A DNA stretch of 64,000 nt from Niabella soli DSM 19437 (GCF_000243115.2 NZ_CP007035.1:1550001-1614000), one strand, 5' to 3'; shown: positions 45,511 through 55,961, counted from the stretch's first letter. Made by a program: numbers and translations. The notes: a model not told the origin generated them from the sequence alone.

Positions 45511-47916
45511 TTACTCGTTCCTTAAACTATTTACCGGATTCGACAAAGCCGCTTTAATGGTCTGCAGGCCTATCAATAAAAAAGTAACTAGTGCAATACA
45601 CGCAGCGGCTATGGCAAAGGGCCCGACAGAAAGCGATATATGATACGCATAATTGCGCAACCAGCTTTTCATAATAATATACCCTACCGGCAACGCAACA
45701 ACTATTGCGATCAATAGAACAGCAATAAAGTCTTTACTGAACAAATTGATGATATTACCGACGGAAGCTCCTAACACCCTCCGTACGCCTATCTCTTTCA
45801 CCCGTTGCTGAATGCTAAGAGAAACCATGCTGAAAATTCCCAGTAATACAATAACCATCGTTAACACAGTAGCTGTATAAGCCGCCTTTTGCAGTTGCAG
45901 CTCTTTTGCATAAATGATTTTTAATGATTCATCCATAAAATGATATTCAAAAGAGGCTTCAGGAATTAAAGCCGCCCATTTTTTTTGAATAGTCTTCAAT
46001 GACGCCTGTATATTTCCCGGTTTTAATCTGAAAGACAGAAAACGATACCTTGGATTGAAATCTATATTAAAGAACATTACAGGCGCAATCTTTGCCCACA
46101 TGCCGTCAAAATGAAAATCCTTTATAATTCCTTTAACCGTAAATACCGTGGGATCGCCTGGCACTCTGATCTGTTTACCAATGGCATCTTCCGCGTTTTT
46201 ATAGCCTAGTGCCGCGGCTCCTGTCTCATTAAGCACCACCCGTCCGGAGTCTCTTTTATGCCCATCAAAAAAAAGGCCGCTCTTTAAAGAAAGACCATAA
46301 CTACCCAGGTATTTTTCATCCGTTGATAACAATTGAAAAGTGCGCGCCCGTGTGGAGTCTTCCCCCGATTTGAAAACAGGGACAATCCCTACATTATTGC
46401 CATTAGGGATCTCATAGGACAACGACACATCCTTTACTTCAGGGATCCGGGCAAATTGATCTCTGATCGCAATCATTTTATCTACCCCCGACTTGGTCCA
46501 GTCTCTCGGCACCTGTGCAGCTACCATATATTCTTTGTTATACCCCAGGCTGCCCCCAAAAAAATAAGCCACCTGCCGGGATATGATTACCGTTGTAACC
46601 AGTACCACTAAGGCCACTGTAAACTGGAATCCTAGCAGGCCTTTCCGCAACAACACACTCTCGCCAACTGACCGCAGCATTCCTTTCATGGCAGTTACGG
46701 TATTTACTGATGACAACCGGATAGCCGGGTAAATACCGGCCAGCAGGCCGATCAATAAAATAAGCCATACCGGGATCAAAACAAAACAAACGGGAAAAGC
46801 ACTCAAGAGCGGCAAGGGCTTGCCCACTATTTCCGAGAATACAGTTTTAGCAACAGGATACGCAGCAATTGCCAGAACGGTTGCAAGAGCCACCAGTATG
46901 ACCGATTCAGAAAGAAATTGCAACACCAGTTGCGCGCGTAGACCGCCGATTACCTTACGCACCCCGATTTCCCGCATCCTTGTGCCGGCACTGCTGATGG
47001 CTATATTCACAAAGTTGATCACAGCCATAATGAGAATAAACAATGCCACAAACGATAAAGTATACAGCATTTTCTCGACTGCTGCATTATTTCTCAAAAG
47101 ATGATATACGCCAAGCGCAACAGGTCTCACCGTCAAATTGGCCTGAACAGCAGAGGACGTGTTTTGTTTGAGCAATTGTTTTATAGGGGCGGTTAAATCA
47201 CCCGGTTTTACGCCCTCCTGCAATTCAATATAAGAAGCGATCTGTATATTATTCCAATTATCCAGATCATTTCGGCCAAAATAGGTATAGTTGGCGGTTG
47301 GCACAAAAATACTACCCGGATAATCTGGCGTTAGAGCCGTAACCGTATTTTCGGGAATGGCATCCAGTACCGCTGTTATTTTAAAATCATGAATAGCGCC
47401 GTCATAGCTTCTTAAAGCAACCATTTCCCCGACGACATCCGTTTTACCAAAATACTTCTTTGCGATGGCGTCCGTAATCACTACAGAAAATGGCTGATCC
47501 AGTGCAGTAGCGGGGTTTCCATACAATGTTTTAAAACCATACATCGTCAACAAGGTGCTGTCGCCTAACTGAACAATTTCCTTTAAATGTTTATCCCCCT
47601 TAGATACAATTGCCGAAATGCCGTCATACCGGTAATAATTCTTTACCAGCCCCGGGTAATCCTGTTTTAGTCGCTTAGCTAAGGGACCTAATGTTGCCAG
47701 GTCATATCCCATGTTCGGGTCTTTCCATTCGCTGGTTAAGATATATTGATTTTTCTCCTGCTTTAATTGCTGATTTACCTGCAGTTCGCTCCACACATAG
47801 GCGCCGATCAAAAAGAAGAACAGGATACCTGCAAATAAGCCAATAATATTGACAGCACTGTATAACGAATGTTTCCGGATATTCCGCCAGGCAATCTTTA
47901 TATGATTTTTTAGCAT
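45511..47916 (-). CDS. FtsX/MacB-type double permease, array member 6
   Basis: 801 residues. Start MLKNHIKIAWRNIRKHSLY. Coupling loops EIGVRKVIGG and EIGVRRVLGA (708-717; Arg for Lys). Pre-TM6 segment FEYHFMDESLKIIYAKELQ. C-terminus SNPVNSLRNE. Same eight-helix plan as member 1. Leader repeat upstream. Confidence 0.93.
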   Translation of the reverse strand: MLKNHIKIAWRNIRKHSLYSAVNIIGLFAGILFFFLIGAYVWSELQVNQQLKQEKNQYILTSEWKDPNMGYDLATLGPLAKRLKQDYPGLVKNYYRYDGISAIVSKGDKHLKEIVQLGDSTLLTMYGFKTLYGNPATALDQPFSVVITDAIAKKYFGKTDVVGEMVALRSYDGAIHDFKITAVLDAIPENTVTALTPDYPGSIFVPTANYTYFGRNDLDNWNNIQIASYIELQEGVKPGDLTAPIKQLLKQNTSSAVQANLTVRPVALGVYHLLRNNAAVEKMLYTLSFVALFILIMAVINFVNIAISSAGTRMREIGVRKVIGGLRAQLVLQFLSESVILVALATVLAIAAYPVAKTVFSEIVGKPLPLLSAFPVCFVLIPVWLILLIGLLAGIYPAIRLSSVNTVTAMKGMLRSVGESVLLRKGLLGFQFTVALVVLVTTVIISRQVAYFFGGSLGYNKEYMVAAQVPRDWTKSGVDKMIAIRDQFARIPEVKDVSLSYEIPNGNNVGIVPVFKSGEDSTRARTFQLLSTDEKYLGSYGLSLKSGLFFDGHKRDSGRVVLNETGAAALGYKNAEDAIGKQIRVPGDPTVFTVKGIIKDFHFDGMWAKIAPVMFFNIDFNPRYRFLSFRLKPGNIQASLKTIQKKWAALIPEASFEYHFMDESLKIIYAKELQLQKAAYTATVLTMVIVLLGIFSMVSLSIQQRVKEIGVRRVLGASVGNIINLFSKDFIAVLLIAIVVALPVGYIIMKSWLRNYAYHISLSVGPFAIAAACIALVTFLLIGLQTIKAALSNPVNSLRNE

Positions 47917-48142
47917 AAAATCAATTTATGATTTCTGATTTTTTGATTGCTGATGTCTGATATTTATCGTTTCACGACTATATCTCCTGCCGATTCACCA
48001 CTCACTATTAACTATTCACGTTTTCGTTCCACCTGCACGAGCTCCATCCCCAGCTACGCAGGTGTCGGGATGACGCGTTTTATTAGTTTAATATTCTGCA
48101 TTAATTATTCTTCGTTATCACATTCTCAAATTTTCAAATTGA
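47917..48142 (-). repeat. Spacer repeat 5: leader plus R3 hairpin
   Basis: Heptad leader 47925-47980; words TTCACCA, CTCACTA, TTAACTA, TTCACGT; R3 at 48024-48101 (CCTGCACGAGCT, loop CCATCCCC, AGCTACGCAGG) with tail TTTAATATTCTGCAT. Confidence 0.7.
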
Positions 48143-50521
48143 CTACTCGCTCCGCAACGATCTTACCGGGTTGGCAGTTGCCGCTTTGATCGCCTGGAAG
48201 CTAATGGTGGCAATAGCTATAACCAATGCCAGCAAGCCGGCGATCCCAAACAACCACCAACTGACCGTTGTCCGGTATGCAAAATCTTCGAGCCATTTAT
48301 GCATCAGGAAAAAAGCAACCGGGAAAGCAATAATCAACGCAACCAAAACCAACTTTAATAGAGAAAAGGACAATAGCCCCGTTACATTCCCCACAGTGGC
48401 GCCCAATACTTTCCGGATGCCGATCTCTTTCACCCGTTGTTCGGCTGTAAAAGTGATCAATGCAAAAAGCCCGAGCGAAGCAATAATAATAGCAAGAGCG
48501 GTGAACCCCAACAGCATCTTTCCCTGCCTTTGCTCTGTTATATATTGCCGGGCAAAATTATCGTCCAGGAAATGATACTCAAACAAAGCGTCCGGATCCA
48601 TGTGCTTAAATGTCTGCTCAATATACCGTACCGCTTCCGAAGCATGTGCCGGGTCCACTCTTGCATACACATTATCCTTATCCTCATTTTTTCGTGGAAG
48701 CATCAACACCATCGGCTCAATCTTATGTTGCACCGAATACAGGTGAAAATCCCTCACCACGCCGATTACTTTTTTGGGTTCCGGCCCGGCAGCTTGTATC
48801 CGCTTTCCTATAGGATCAGACCAGCCGGCTTTTTTCACCAGCGCCTCGTTCACCAGCACCGACTGACTATCGGTAGCTATGCCTTCTGTAAAATTTCGAC
48901 CGGCAACCACCTTCATTTGTAAGGCAGGAATAAAGGATGCGTCAACCTGCAACCCGTACCCGAGGTTAGAAGCTTTTGGATTGATAACCCCATTATTTTC
49001 GGGACTGTAGTCGAGCATACCAATATCATTATTGCCTATGGGATTTCCAGCTACCGCCACCGCTTTTATATAACGACTCTGTTCCAACCTGTTTTTCAGG
49101 AGATCTATTTTTTCCCGGGTGGCTTTATTATCAATATGAAAAGTAAGTACCTGGCTTTTATTGAAGCCCAGATCCATTTGCGTCATATAACGCAGTTGCC
49201 GGTATACCAACAGGGACAACGCAATCAATACAACCGTAACACTAAACTGGAAAACCACGAGCGCTTTCCCAAAAAACAACTGCCCCTTCCGACTGCCCAA
49301 TTGGTTCTTTAACGATGGAATAATTTTAAAAGCCGATAACAACAGGGATGGATACAGCCCCCCCAACAAGCCCAGCAACAAAGTGCCTACCGCTAAACAG
49401 ATCATTGTTATAACGCTTCCAAATTGCCACAGCTCAAGGTTTTTCCCCGTAAGTTTATTAAACCAGGGCAACAGCAACACTGCCAATAAAAAACTAAGAG
49501 CTGCTGCCAACACTGTTATGGCAAGGGATTCTGTCAAAAATAATTTCAGCAAATTTGTTTTGGAGGCGCCTATGATCTTGCGCACCGCTACTTCCTTCAA
49601 ACGTACAGAAGCTCTTGCCGTGGTAATATTTACATAGTTGACCAATGCAATAGCCAGGATCAACAGTGCAATGACCACTATTACGTAAATGAACCGGACG
49701 CTCCGGTTATTGCCTAATTCATAACTCAGGTTAGAGTGCAGGTGAATCGCCGTTAACGGCTGCAGTTCCAGCGAATATTTGATATTCGTAATGGAATCCG
49801 GAAAGTTCCGGGCCACAAAAGCCGGAAGCTTTTTAATTAAATTACCGGCATTTGCCCCCGGCTTTAGCAACAGATAAGTAAAGATGCTCAGGTTGCCCGG
49901 GTCGGTTGTATAGTTATCATCAAAGGATCGGATCCCGGAAAAAGCAAAATGAGAATTTCCGGGCACATCCCGAATGATGCCGGTAACGAGGTTGGGGAAA
50001 TTATTCTGAAAATATAAGGTTTTGTTGATTGCCTGGCCCGCCGTGCCAAAAAGCTTTTCAGCCAGTGATTGGGTAAGCACTATGCAACGCGGTTTTGACA
50101 AGGCCGTCAAAGGGTCGCCCTCAATAAAATGATAAGAAAAAACGGAAAAGAAACTATTATCGGCAAACAGTATTGAATCCGCCTTCAGTTGCTTTTGTCC
50201 GTAGGTTATGATCCCTCCGCCTTCCGCATTTAACCGAACGGTTTCCGCTACTTCGGGAAAATCTTTTTTTAACGATTGTGCCAGGGCGCCGGATGTACCG
50301 GTGATGTCAAAGCCGCCGCCAGCCCATTTCCCATGGGATACAACCCGGTAAATACGATCTGCTTTTTCATGATATCTGTCGAAGCTCAGTTCATCCGCCA
50401 CAAATAAGGCGATCAACCAAAAGGCGGTAAGGCTTAATGCCAGGCCTGCAATATTCACGATCGAGAAGATCTTATTGTGCAATAACTGGCGCCACGCGGT
50501 TTTAAAATAATTTTTGAGCAT
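48143..50521 (-). CDS. FtsX/MacB-type double permease, array member 7
   Basis: 792 residues. Start MLKNYFKTAWRQLLHNKIF. Coupling loops EVAVRKIIGA (Ala for the first Gly) and EIGIRKVLGA (699-708). Pre-TM6 segment FEYHFLDDNFARQYITEQR. C-terminus ANPVRSLRSE. Leader repeat upstream and R3 spacers on both sides. Confidence 0.93.
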   Translation of the reverse strand: MLKNYFKTAWRQLLHNKIFSIVNIAGLALSLTAFWLIALFVADELSFDRYHEKADRIYRVVSHGKWAGGGFDITGTSGALAQSLKKDFPEVAETVRLNAEGGGIITYGQKQLKADSILFADNSFFSVFSYHFIEGDPLTALSKPRCIVLTQSLAEKLFGTAGQAINKTLYFQNNFPNLVTGIIRDVPGNSHFAFSGIRSFDDNYTTDPGNLSIFTYLLLKPGANAGNLIKKLPAFVARNFPDSITNIKYSLELQPLTAIHLHSNLSYELGNNRSVRFIYVIVVIALLILAIALVNYVNITTARASVRLKEVAVRKIIGASKTNLLKLFLTESLAITVLAAALSFLLAVLLLPWFNKLTGKNLELWQFGSVITMICLAVGTLLLGLLGGLYPSLLLSAFKIIPSLKNQLGSRKGQLFFGKALVVFQFSVTVVLIALSLLVYRQLRYMTQMDLGFNKSQVLTFHIDNKATREKIDLLKNRLEQSRYIKAVAVAGNPIGNNDIGMLDYSPENNGVINPKASNLGYGLQVDASFIPALQMKVVAGRNFTEGIATDSQSVLVNEALVKKAGWSDPIGKRIQAAGPEPKKVIGVVRDFHLYSVQHKIEPMVLMLPRKNEDKDNVYARVDPAHASEAVRYIEQTFKHMDPDALFEYHFLDDNFARQYITEQRQGKMLLGFTALAIIIASLGLFALITFTAEQRVKEIGIRKVLGATVGNVTGLLSFSLLKLVLVALIIAFPVAFFLMHKWLEDFAYRTTVSWWLFGIAGLLALVIAIATISFQAIKAATANPVRSLRSE

Positions 50522-50781
50522 AAAATCAATTTCTGATGTCTGATTTTTTGATCTTTGATGTCTAACGTTTATCGTCTCACGACAGCATCCCCCTACCTCA
50601 TTTCCTTTTTACCTTTCTGCATTTTCACATTCTCAAATTTTCAAATTATTCATTCGTTCCGCCTGCACGAGCTGCCTCCCCAGCTACGCAGGTCTCGGGA
50701 TGACGCGTTTTATTAGTTTAGTACGCCGCATTTATTATTTTCACACTTCCAAATTCTCACATTAACACATTTTCAAATTAA
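50522..50781 (-). repeat. Spacer repeat 6: leader plus R3 hairpin
   Basis: Heptad leader 50530-50585; R3 at 50654-50731 (GCAGGTCTCGGGATGACG) with the tail variant TTTAGTACGCCGCAT as in spacer repeat 4; octads to the stop of member 8. Confidence 0.7.
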
Positions 50782-53157
50782 TTATTCGCTTCGTAGCGCT
50801 TTCGAAGGATTGGTTACAGCAGCCCGGAGCGTTTGGGCAATGATCGTAGTAACCGCTACCAGCAAAACAATGCCGCCCGCTATAATAAAGGCTGTCCAGC
50901 CAACGGTAGTACGGTAACTATATCCCTGCAACCATCTATTCATGATCCACCCGGAAACAGGCACAGCGACCAGCAATGCAACTATAACCGGCCGCACAAA
51001 ATCCTTCGACAATAACACCAGGATCCCTGAAATGGAAGCACCCAATACTTTACGGACACCAATTTCTTTAAACCGGGTTTCCGCCATATAGGCCGCCAGG
51101 CCAAACAAACCCAGACAGGCAATAAAAATGCTTAATGCAGAAAATAAACCAATTAAAATGCCCAATTGTTTTTCATCTGAAAATTTCTTAGCATAGGCTT
51201 CATCAGCAAAATGAAATTCAAAAGGATACCCGGGGTTGTATTTTTTAAACACCGATTTTATGGCGTCTATATTCTCCTGAACGGGTTTGGCAGGGTTTAA
51301 TTTATAATGTAGTGTTCCGATGCCAAAATTCGGATTAGGGCCCAGGATCATCATTGGCTGTATATTAGCGTAAGGCGATCCGCTGATATAATTTTTTACA
51401 ATTCCCACAACCGTCAGGCTTATGTCGTCCCGCCAGATCTTCTTTCCTACCGGGTCACTGAGTCGTAGCAACTTTACCGCTTGTTCGTTCAACAAAACCG
51501 CTGTACTATCCGTAGGAAATTTAGCTACGTCAATATCCCGTCCGGCCAGAATGGTTGTTCCAAAAGTAGCGGTAAAATTCCCATCAGTGTTAAAGATATA
51601 GAAGCTTGATTTCTCGTCGCTTGTGGTGCTACCCTCCCAGTGAAACCCATAATAATTGGGCGCACGGCCTGTTATGGGATTTTGAGAGCCTGAAACAGTT
51701 GTAACCGCGCCGCTTTGCAGCAGCGCCTGTTTTATTAACCGGTAATTTTTCTGCGCATCGCCCTCTATGGGCGAAAACAACAACTGATCCTTATTGTAGC
51801 CCAGCGCCCTTTCCTGTGCATAATTCATTTGTTTCTTTACAATCAATGTGCAAATAATTAAAGCAATGGCAAATACAAATTGCGTTACCACCAGCAACTT
51901 CCTCAGGCTAAAATTCCCATGGCTATTCCCCGGTCGTCCCTTTAATACCTTCACAGGCAAAAATGAAGAAAGATAAAAGGCAGGGTATAAACCTGCACCC
52001 AGGCCTGTCAGCAAAACAATTCCAAAAAAGGCAACCCACAGGCGGTAATCAGTAAAATTCAGTTTCAGGTCGGCTTCTATCAATTGGTTAAATGCGGGTA
52101 GAGCGATTAATACAAGCAGAACAGCAACTATTCCCGACAGGAATGCCAGCAACACACTTTCGCTCAGGAACTGGAAGATCAGCGACGACCTCCCGGCACC
52201 GGCCACTTTGCGAATGCCTACTTCTTTGGCTTTTCTTTCGGTTCTCGCAGTGGTAAGGTTAACAAAGTTGATAGCGGCAATGAGGATCATAAATAACGCA
52301 ACTAAAACAAAAATCCGTACTTTGGTAATGGCGCCGTCGGTTAATTGTCCATTTTCGCTCTTACTATACAAATGCCATTTTGAAGCCGGGTGAAGAAACT
52401 GGGTCAGGTCTTTAACCGTATTATTCTCTGGAATGTGCGTTGCGGTAATCTTGCTGATCTTATTATTGACGACTGGCGCTGAAATACCAGGCTTCAATAA
52501 CACATAGGTCTTAACGTTGTTGCCCGTCCAACTGGAATAAATACCATATAATTTCGTGTATGTGACCCAGGGCAGCAAAAATTCGAACCGGAAGCTGCCG
52601 GCCCGCGGCGGGTCTTGCAATACTGCCGCAACTTTCAGGGAAAGGGAGTCATTCATCCTAAGCATTTTTCCCACCGCATCCCGGCTACCAAACAGCTTTT
52701 TTGCCAATGACGCCGTTATAAATATATCTCCGGGTTTTTTTAAATTCCCCGATGGGTCTCCTTCCAAAACCGGGAACCCAAACATAGATACAAAACCTTC
52801 ATCTACAAACAGCCCACCGGATTTAAACTGGCGGTCTTTATTAGCAATTAAAAATTCATCATCTGAGATTCTTGAAACAGCTTCTATTTCCGGGTAACCG
52901 GCCTTCAATGCCGGCCCCATGGGATTGGGAGTAGATGAATAGGTATAAGCTTCTCCCCCCAAAACATCCCGGTTATACACCTGGTAAAGCCGGTCTGTAT
53001 TTTTGTACCAACGGTCGAACCCTAGTTCCTGCTGTACCCACAATGAGATCATACAGGTTGCTGCCATACCTAACGACAGCCCCAACAGGTTCAACATCGT
53101 AAACGATTTATTCTTCCATAAGCTCCGGCAAGCCGTTTTAAAATAATTTTTGAGCAT
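50782..53157 (-). CDS. FtsX/MacB-type double permease, array member 8
   Basis: 791 residues. Start MLKNYFKTACRSLWKNKSF. Coupling loops EVGIRKVAGA and EIGVRKVLGA (698-707). Pre-TM6 segment FEFHFADEAYAKKFSDEKQ. C-terminus TNPSKALRSE, the only member with Ser in place of the Val of ANPV. The visible part of member 12 (FDYSFNDEDYSRKFADEQR) is the closest match to this one by eye. Confidence 0.93.
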   Translation of the reverse strand: MLKNYFKTACRSLWKNKSFTMLNLLGLSLGMAATCMISLWVQQELGFDRWYKNTDRLYQVYNRDVLGGEAYTYSSTPNPMGPALKAGYPEIEAVSRISDDEFLIANKDRQFKSGGLFVDEGFVSMFGFPVLEGDPSGNLKKPGDIFITASLAKKLFGSRDAVGKMLRMNDSLSLKVAAVLQDPPRAGSFRFEFLLPWVTYTKLYGIYSSWTGNNVKTYVLLKPGISAPVVNNKISKITATHIPENNTVKDLTQFLHPASKWHLYSKSENGQLTDGAITKVRIFVLVALFMILIAAINFVNLTTARTERKAKEVGIRKVAGAGRSSLIFQFLSESVLLAFLSGIVAVLLVLIALPAFNQLIEADLKLNFTDYRLWVAFFGIVLLTGLGAGLYPAFYLSSFLPVKVLKGRPGNSHGNFSLRKLLVVTQFVFAIALIICTLIVKKQMNYAQERALGYNKDQLLFSPIEGDAQKNYRLIKQALLQSGAVTTVSGSQNPITGRAPNYYGFHWEGSTTSDEKSSFYIFNTDGNFTATFGTTILAGRDIDVAKFPTDSTAVLLNEQAVKLLRLSDPVGKKIWRDDISLTVVGIVKNYISGSPYANIQPMMILGPNPNFGIGTLHYKLNPAKPVQENIDAIKSVFKKYNPGYPFEFHFADEAYAKKFSDEKQLGILIGLFSALSIFIACLGLFGLAAYMAETRFKEIGVRKVLGASISGILVLLSKDFVRPVIVALLVAVPVSGWIMNRWLQGYSYRTTVGWTAFIIAGGIVLLVAVTTIIAQTLRAAVTNPSKALRSE

Positions 53158-53317
53158 AAAATCTATTTCGGATTACTAATTTCTGATTTGAGATTTATGA
53201 TTTTTCATCTCCTCCGGAATGAGCTCCCTTCCCAGCTACGCAGGTGTCGGGATGACGCGTTTTATTAATTTAATCTTCTGCACTTTAAATTCTCACATTT
53301 CCACATTCCCAAATTTT
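53158..53317 (-). repeat. Spacer repeat 7: leader plus truncated R3
   Basis: Degenerate leader 53170-53205; R3 at 53212-53283 begins inside the left arm (GAGCTCCCTTCCCAGCTACGC) and keeps TGTCGGGATGACGCG. Shortest spacer containing an R3. Confidence 0.65.
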
Positions 53318-55696
53318 TCACTCGCTCCGCAAGGCGTCAACAGGATTGGCTAATGCCGCTTTTACGGCCTGGAAGCTGACGGTCAGCAATGCAATCCCAA
53401 ATGCTATCATCGCCGCCAATATAAAAACCCATCCGCTCATGCTGGTTTTGTAAGCAAAATTCTGCAACCATTTGCTCATCACCCAATAACCTGATGGCAA
53501 GGCAAGGCAACTGGCTATTATAACAGGTTTCAATAAATCTTTCGATAACAACACAACAATCTCCCTTACTGAGGAACCCAATACTTTTCGAACCCCGACC
53601 TCTTTAAAACGTTTGGTTGCGGTGAAGGAGGTTAAGCCAAACAAACCCAAACAAGCCACAAAAATGGCCACACAGGCAAATACAGACAGGATCGTTTGCT
53701 GACGGATGTCTTTTCTATACAAATCGTCAAACTGCCGGTCTAAAAATTTATATTCGAATGGATACGAGGGCGCCGCTTTGCTATAAGCATTTTTTATCAA
53801 CTCAATACCCTCTTGCAGGTTGCCGGGCTTCAGCCGTACTAATATCTGTCTTCTATCCATGGCCGGTGAAATCACCAATCCATCAATGGGTTGCTTTAAG
53901 GTTCTAAAATTAAAATCAGCTACTACACCAATGATTCGTCGTTTGGCGCTATCCCGAACAGTATTCAATATCCATTTACCGATCGCCTGTTGCGGCGTCC
54001 ATCCCAATTTGGCAGCGGCTGTTTCATTTATCAATACTGCGCTGGTGGTATCAGCCGGAAACTGAGCCGAAAAGTCCCGGCCTGCAACAATTTTCAGTCC
54101 CAGCGTCTTTACAAATTCAAAGTCTGCAAATTCAGTACTGGCGCTCCATTTTTCCGTCTGCCCCTCCACATCAAACATCTGCCCGTCAAAAAAGCCACCG
54201 GGTTCCCCACTCATCGCTGAGACGGATGCAACGGTTGTTTGATGCTGCAACCCTGTTTTAAACGAATTCAGATTATTGTAAATATCTCCGTTATCAATAG
54301 GCACAACAATCGTCTGCTCTTTATTATACCCAAGCTGCTTATTTTTTACATACTTCATCTGTTTCGCTATAACGATCGTACCCACTATCAGAAATACGGA
54401 AATGGCGAATTGAACAACAACCAGCAGTTGACGGAAGGATGCCCCTCCCTTACCCAGTTTCAATTTGCCTTTTAACGCCTGTACCGGGGAGAAGGCAGAT
54501 AAAAAGAGGGCTGGATAGCTGCCTGCCAGAAATCCGACAAGGACAATAATACCAATAAGAAATAAATATACCGGCAAGGTATTCCACGATGCATATAAGG
54601 AATAGCCCAGCAACTGGTTATACCAGGGCATGAGCAGCAATAGTACTATAACAGCCAATACGCACGAAATGGCTGTTAATAATACAGACTCCCCAATAAA
54701 TTGCCAGACAAGATTATTGCGTAGTGCCCCCAGCACTTTACGCAAGCCAACTTCTTTTGCGCGTTCTGCAGCACGAACCGTTGACAGGTTCATGAAATTG
54801 ATACAGGCAATAAGCAATATTAAAATAGCTATAGAAAGAAATATATATACAATGGTCTTGTCACCATGCCTTGCATTATCAAGCCCGGCTTTATCAAAAT
54901 AAACATCTTTTAACGAGGTCAATGACAAAGACCATTTAAACCCATACTTGCGCAGATCGCCTCCCAGGTATTTTTCAACGAAAGCCGGTAGTTGTTTTTC
55001 TATCTGATCCTTCGATACATTGGGTGCAAGCCGTATATAGGTATACACGCCGTTGCTGATCCACTGGGTCATCCACGGGGCATTCCTGCTCCGTTCAATG
55101 GAGGTAACCACGTCAAAATCCAGATGTGAATTGGCAGGAACGTCTTTTGCAATACCGGTTACTTTTAGCGGGGTTTCCTTATTCAGCATTATTATTTTCC
55201 CCATAGCATCATCAATGTTCCCAAAATATTTTTTTGCCGTTGTTTCCGTTAGTACAACGCTGTTCACATCCTTCAATACCGTAGCCGGTGCGCCTTTTAT
55301 TAACGGAAAGGAAAAAAGACTAAAAAAGCCGGAATCCACATCTAATTCTTTCTTTTCATGAAAGGATTTCGCCCCAACTGTAAAAAGATTATCGTTTTGG
55401 GTTACCCGAACAGCATTCGTAATCTGCCCCTTAAAATCTGTTAACAGCGCCGGTGCATATAAACCTGATAAATAAGCTACCTGCATTGATTTTCCGTCTA
55501 CGGATGCGCCCCGCATCACACGAAAAATCTGGTCTTTATTTTTATGGAACTGATCAACGCTGTACTCGTTCATGATGAACAGGTAAATCATCATACAAAC
55601 CGCAATCCCAATGGTTAAGCCCAAAACATTGATAAAAGAGAAAACTTTATTCTTCATCAAATTCCTCCAGGCCGTTTTAAAATAATTTTTGAACAT
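53318..55696 (-). CDS. FtsX/MacB-type double permease, array member 9
   Basis: 792 residues from ATG 55696 (MFKNYFKTAWRNLMKNK), chosen over an ATG nine bases upstream because all paralogues begin MxKNY. Coupling loops EVGLRKVLGA and EVGVRKVLGS (699-708). Pre-TM6 segment FEYKFLDRQFDDLYRKDIR. C-terminus ANPVDALRSE. Upstream lies a copy of the ATPase regulatory block, so this gene may start a transcript shared with members 8 to 1. The only member directly downstream of the DUF4097 gene. Confidence 0.93.
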   Translation of the reverse strand: MFKNYFKTAWRNLMKNKVFSFINVLGLTIGIAVCMMIYLFIMNEYSVDQFHKNKDQIFRVMRGASVDGKSMQVAYLSGLYAPALLTDFKGQITNAVRVTQNDNLFTVGAKSFHEKKELDVDSGFFSLFSFPLIKGAPATVLKDVNSVVLTETTAKKYFGNIDDAMGKIIMLNKETPLKVTGIAKDVPANSHLDFDVVTSIERSRNAPWMTQWISNGVYTYIRLAPNVSKDQIEKQLPAFVEKYLGGDLRKYGFKWSLSLTSLKDVYFDKAGLDNARHGDKTIVYIFLSIAILILLIACINFMNLSTVRAAERAKEVGLRKVLGALRNNLVWQFIGESVLLTAISCVLAVIVLLLLMPWYNQLLGYSLYASWNTLPVYLFLIGIIVLVGFLAGSYPALFLSAFSPVQALKGKLKLGKGGASFRQLLVVVQFAISVFLIVGTIVIAKQMKYVKNKQLGYNKEQTIVVPIDNGDIYNNLNSFKTGLQHQTTVASVSAMSGEPGGFFDGQMFDVEGQTEKWSASTEFADFEFVKTLGLKIVAGRDFSAQFPADTTSAVLINETAAAKLGWTPQQAIGKWILNTVRDSAKRRIIGVVADFNFRTLKQPIDGLVISPAMDRRQILVRLKPGNLQEGIELIKNAYSKAAPSYPFEYKFLDRQFDDLYRKDIRQQTILSVFACVAIFVACLGLFGLTSFTATKRFKEVGVRKVLGSSVREIVVLLSKDLLKPVIIASCLALPSGYWVMSKWLQNFAYKTSMSGWVFILAAMIAFGIALLTVSFQAVKAALANPVDALRSE

Positions 55697-55800
55697 AGGA
55701 TCCATTTCTGATTTGAGATTCTTGATTTACGATTCCGCCTGCCGGTTATGAAGGTTCTAGTGTTTGAGGTTTAACGTGTCGCGTTTGACCTTTCACGATT
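55697..55800 (-). repeat. Degenerate leader and R3 fragment before member 9
   Basis: TTTCTGATTTGAGATTCTTGA leader-like words (55707-55730), a short R3 remnant TTCCGCCTGCCGG near 55734-55746, then TTGACCA/TTCACTA words. No complete R3 hairpin. Confidence 0.5.
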
Positions 55801-55819
55801 GACCATTCACTACTAATCA

Positions 55820-55836
55820 TTCCAACGAATATGCCG
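55820..55836 (-). promoter_or_regulatory. Sigma-54-like element before member 9 (altered -12)
   Basis: Minus strand CGGCAT-N5-TTGGA, collinear with TGGCAT-N5-TTGCC of the ATPase promoter but with GC changed to GG at -12. The surrounding bases align without gaps to the ATPase upstream region, including CAATTAACTGA against CAATCAACTAA. Confidence 0.4.
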
Positions 55837-55888
55837 CAATCTCAATTAACTGAAAATCAATAAAATAAAAATATCTCCCTCCCAGAAG

Positions 55889-55940
55889 TGTACGCTTTTA
55901 AAACAAAAGACTGTACTAAAAACGTACAGTCTCTTTTTAT
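55889..55940. promoter_or_regulatory. Second copy of the activator-type site, overlapping a hairpin
   Basis: 55889-55908 (TGTACGCTTTTAAAACAAAA) matches 32024-32043 at 19 of 20 bases, at the same 54-base distance from its -24 GG. It continues into the dyad CTGTAC-N7-GTACAG (55911-55929). The larger hairpin AGACTGTAC/GTACAGTCT (55908-55932) is followed by T-rich DNA in both directions and likely also terminates the DUF4097 transcript. Confidence 0.6.
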
Positions 55941-55961
55941 ATAATCTAAGTTATGGTTATG

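Noticed and set aside
53212-53283. R3 hairpins as Rho-independent terminators of the permeases
   Set aside because: In the direction of transcription the hairpin is followed by GGCGGAACGAG-like sequence with no T run; termination would have to be by another mechanism.
55820-55836. Treating the permease 9 element as a fully canonical sigma-54 promoter
   Set aside because: The near-invariant GC at -12 is GG; it is kept only as a degenerate copy, supported by collinearity with the ATPase promoter.
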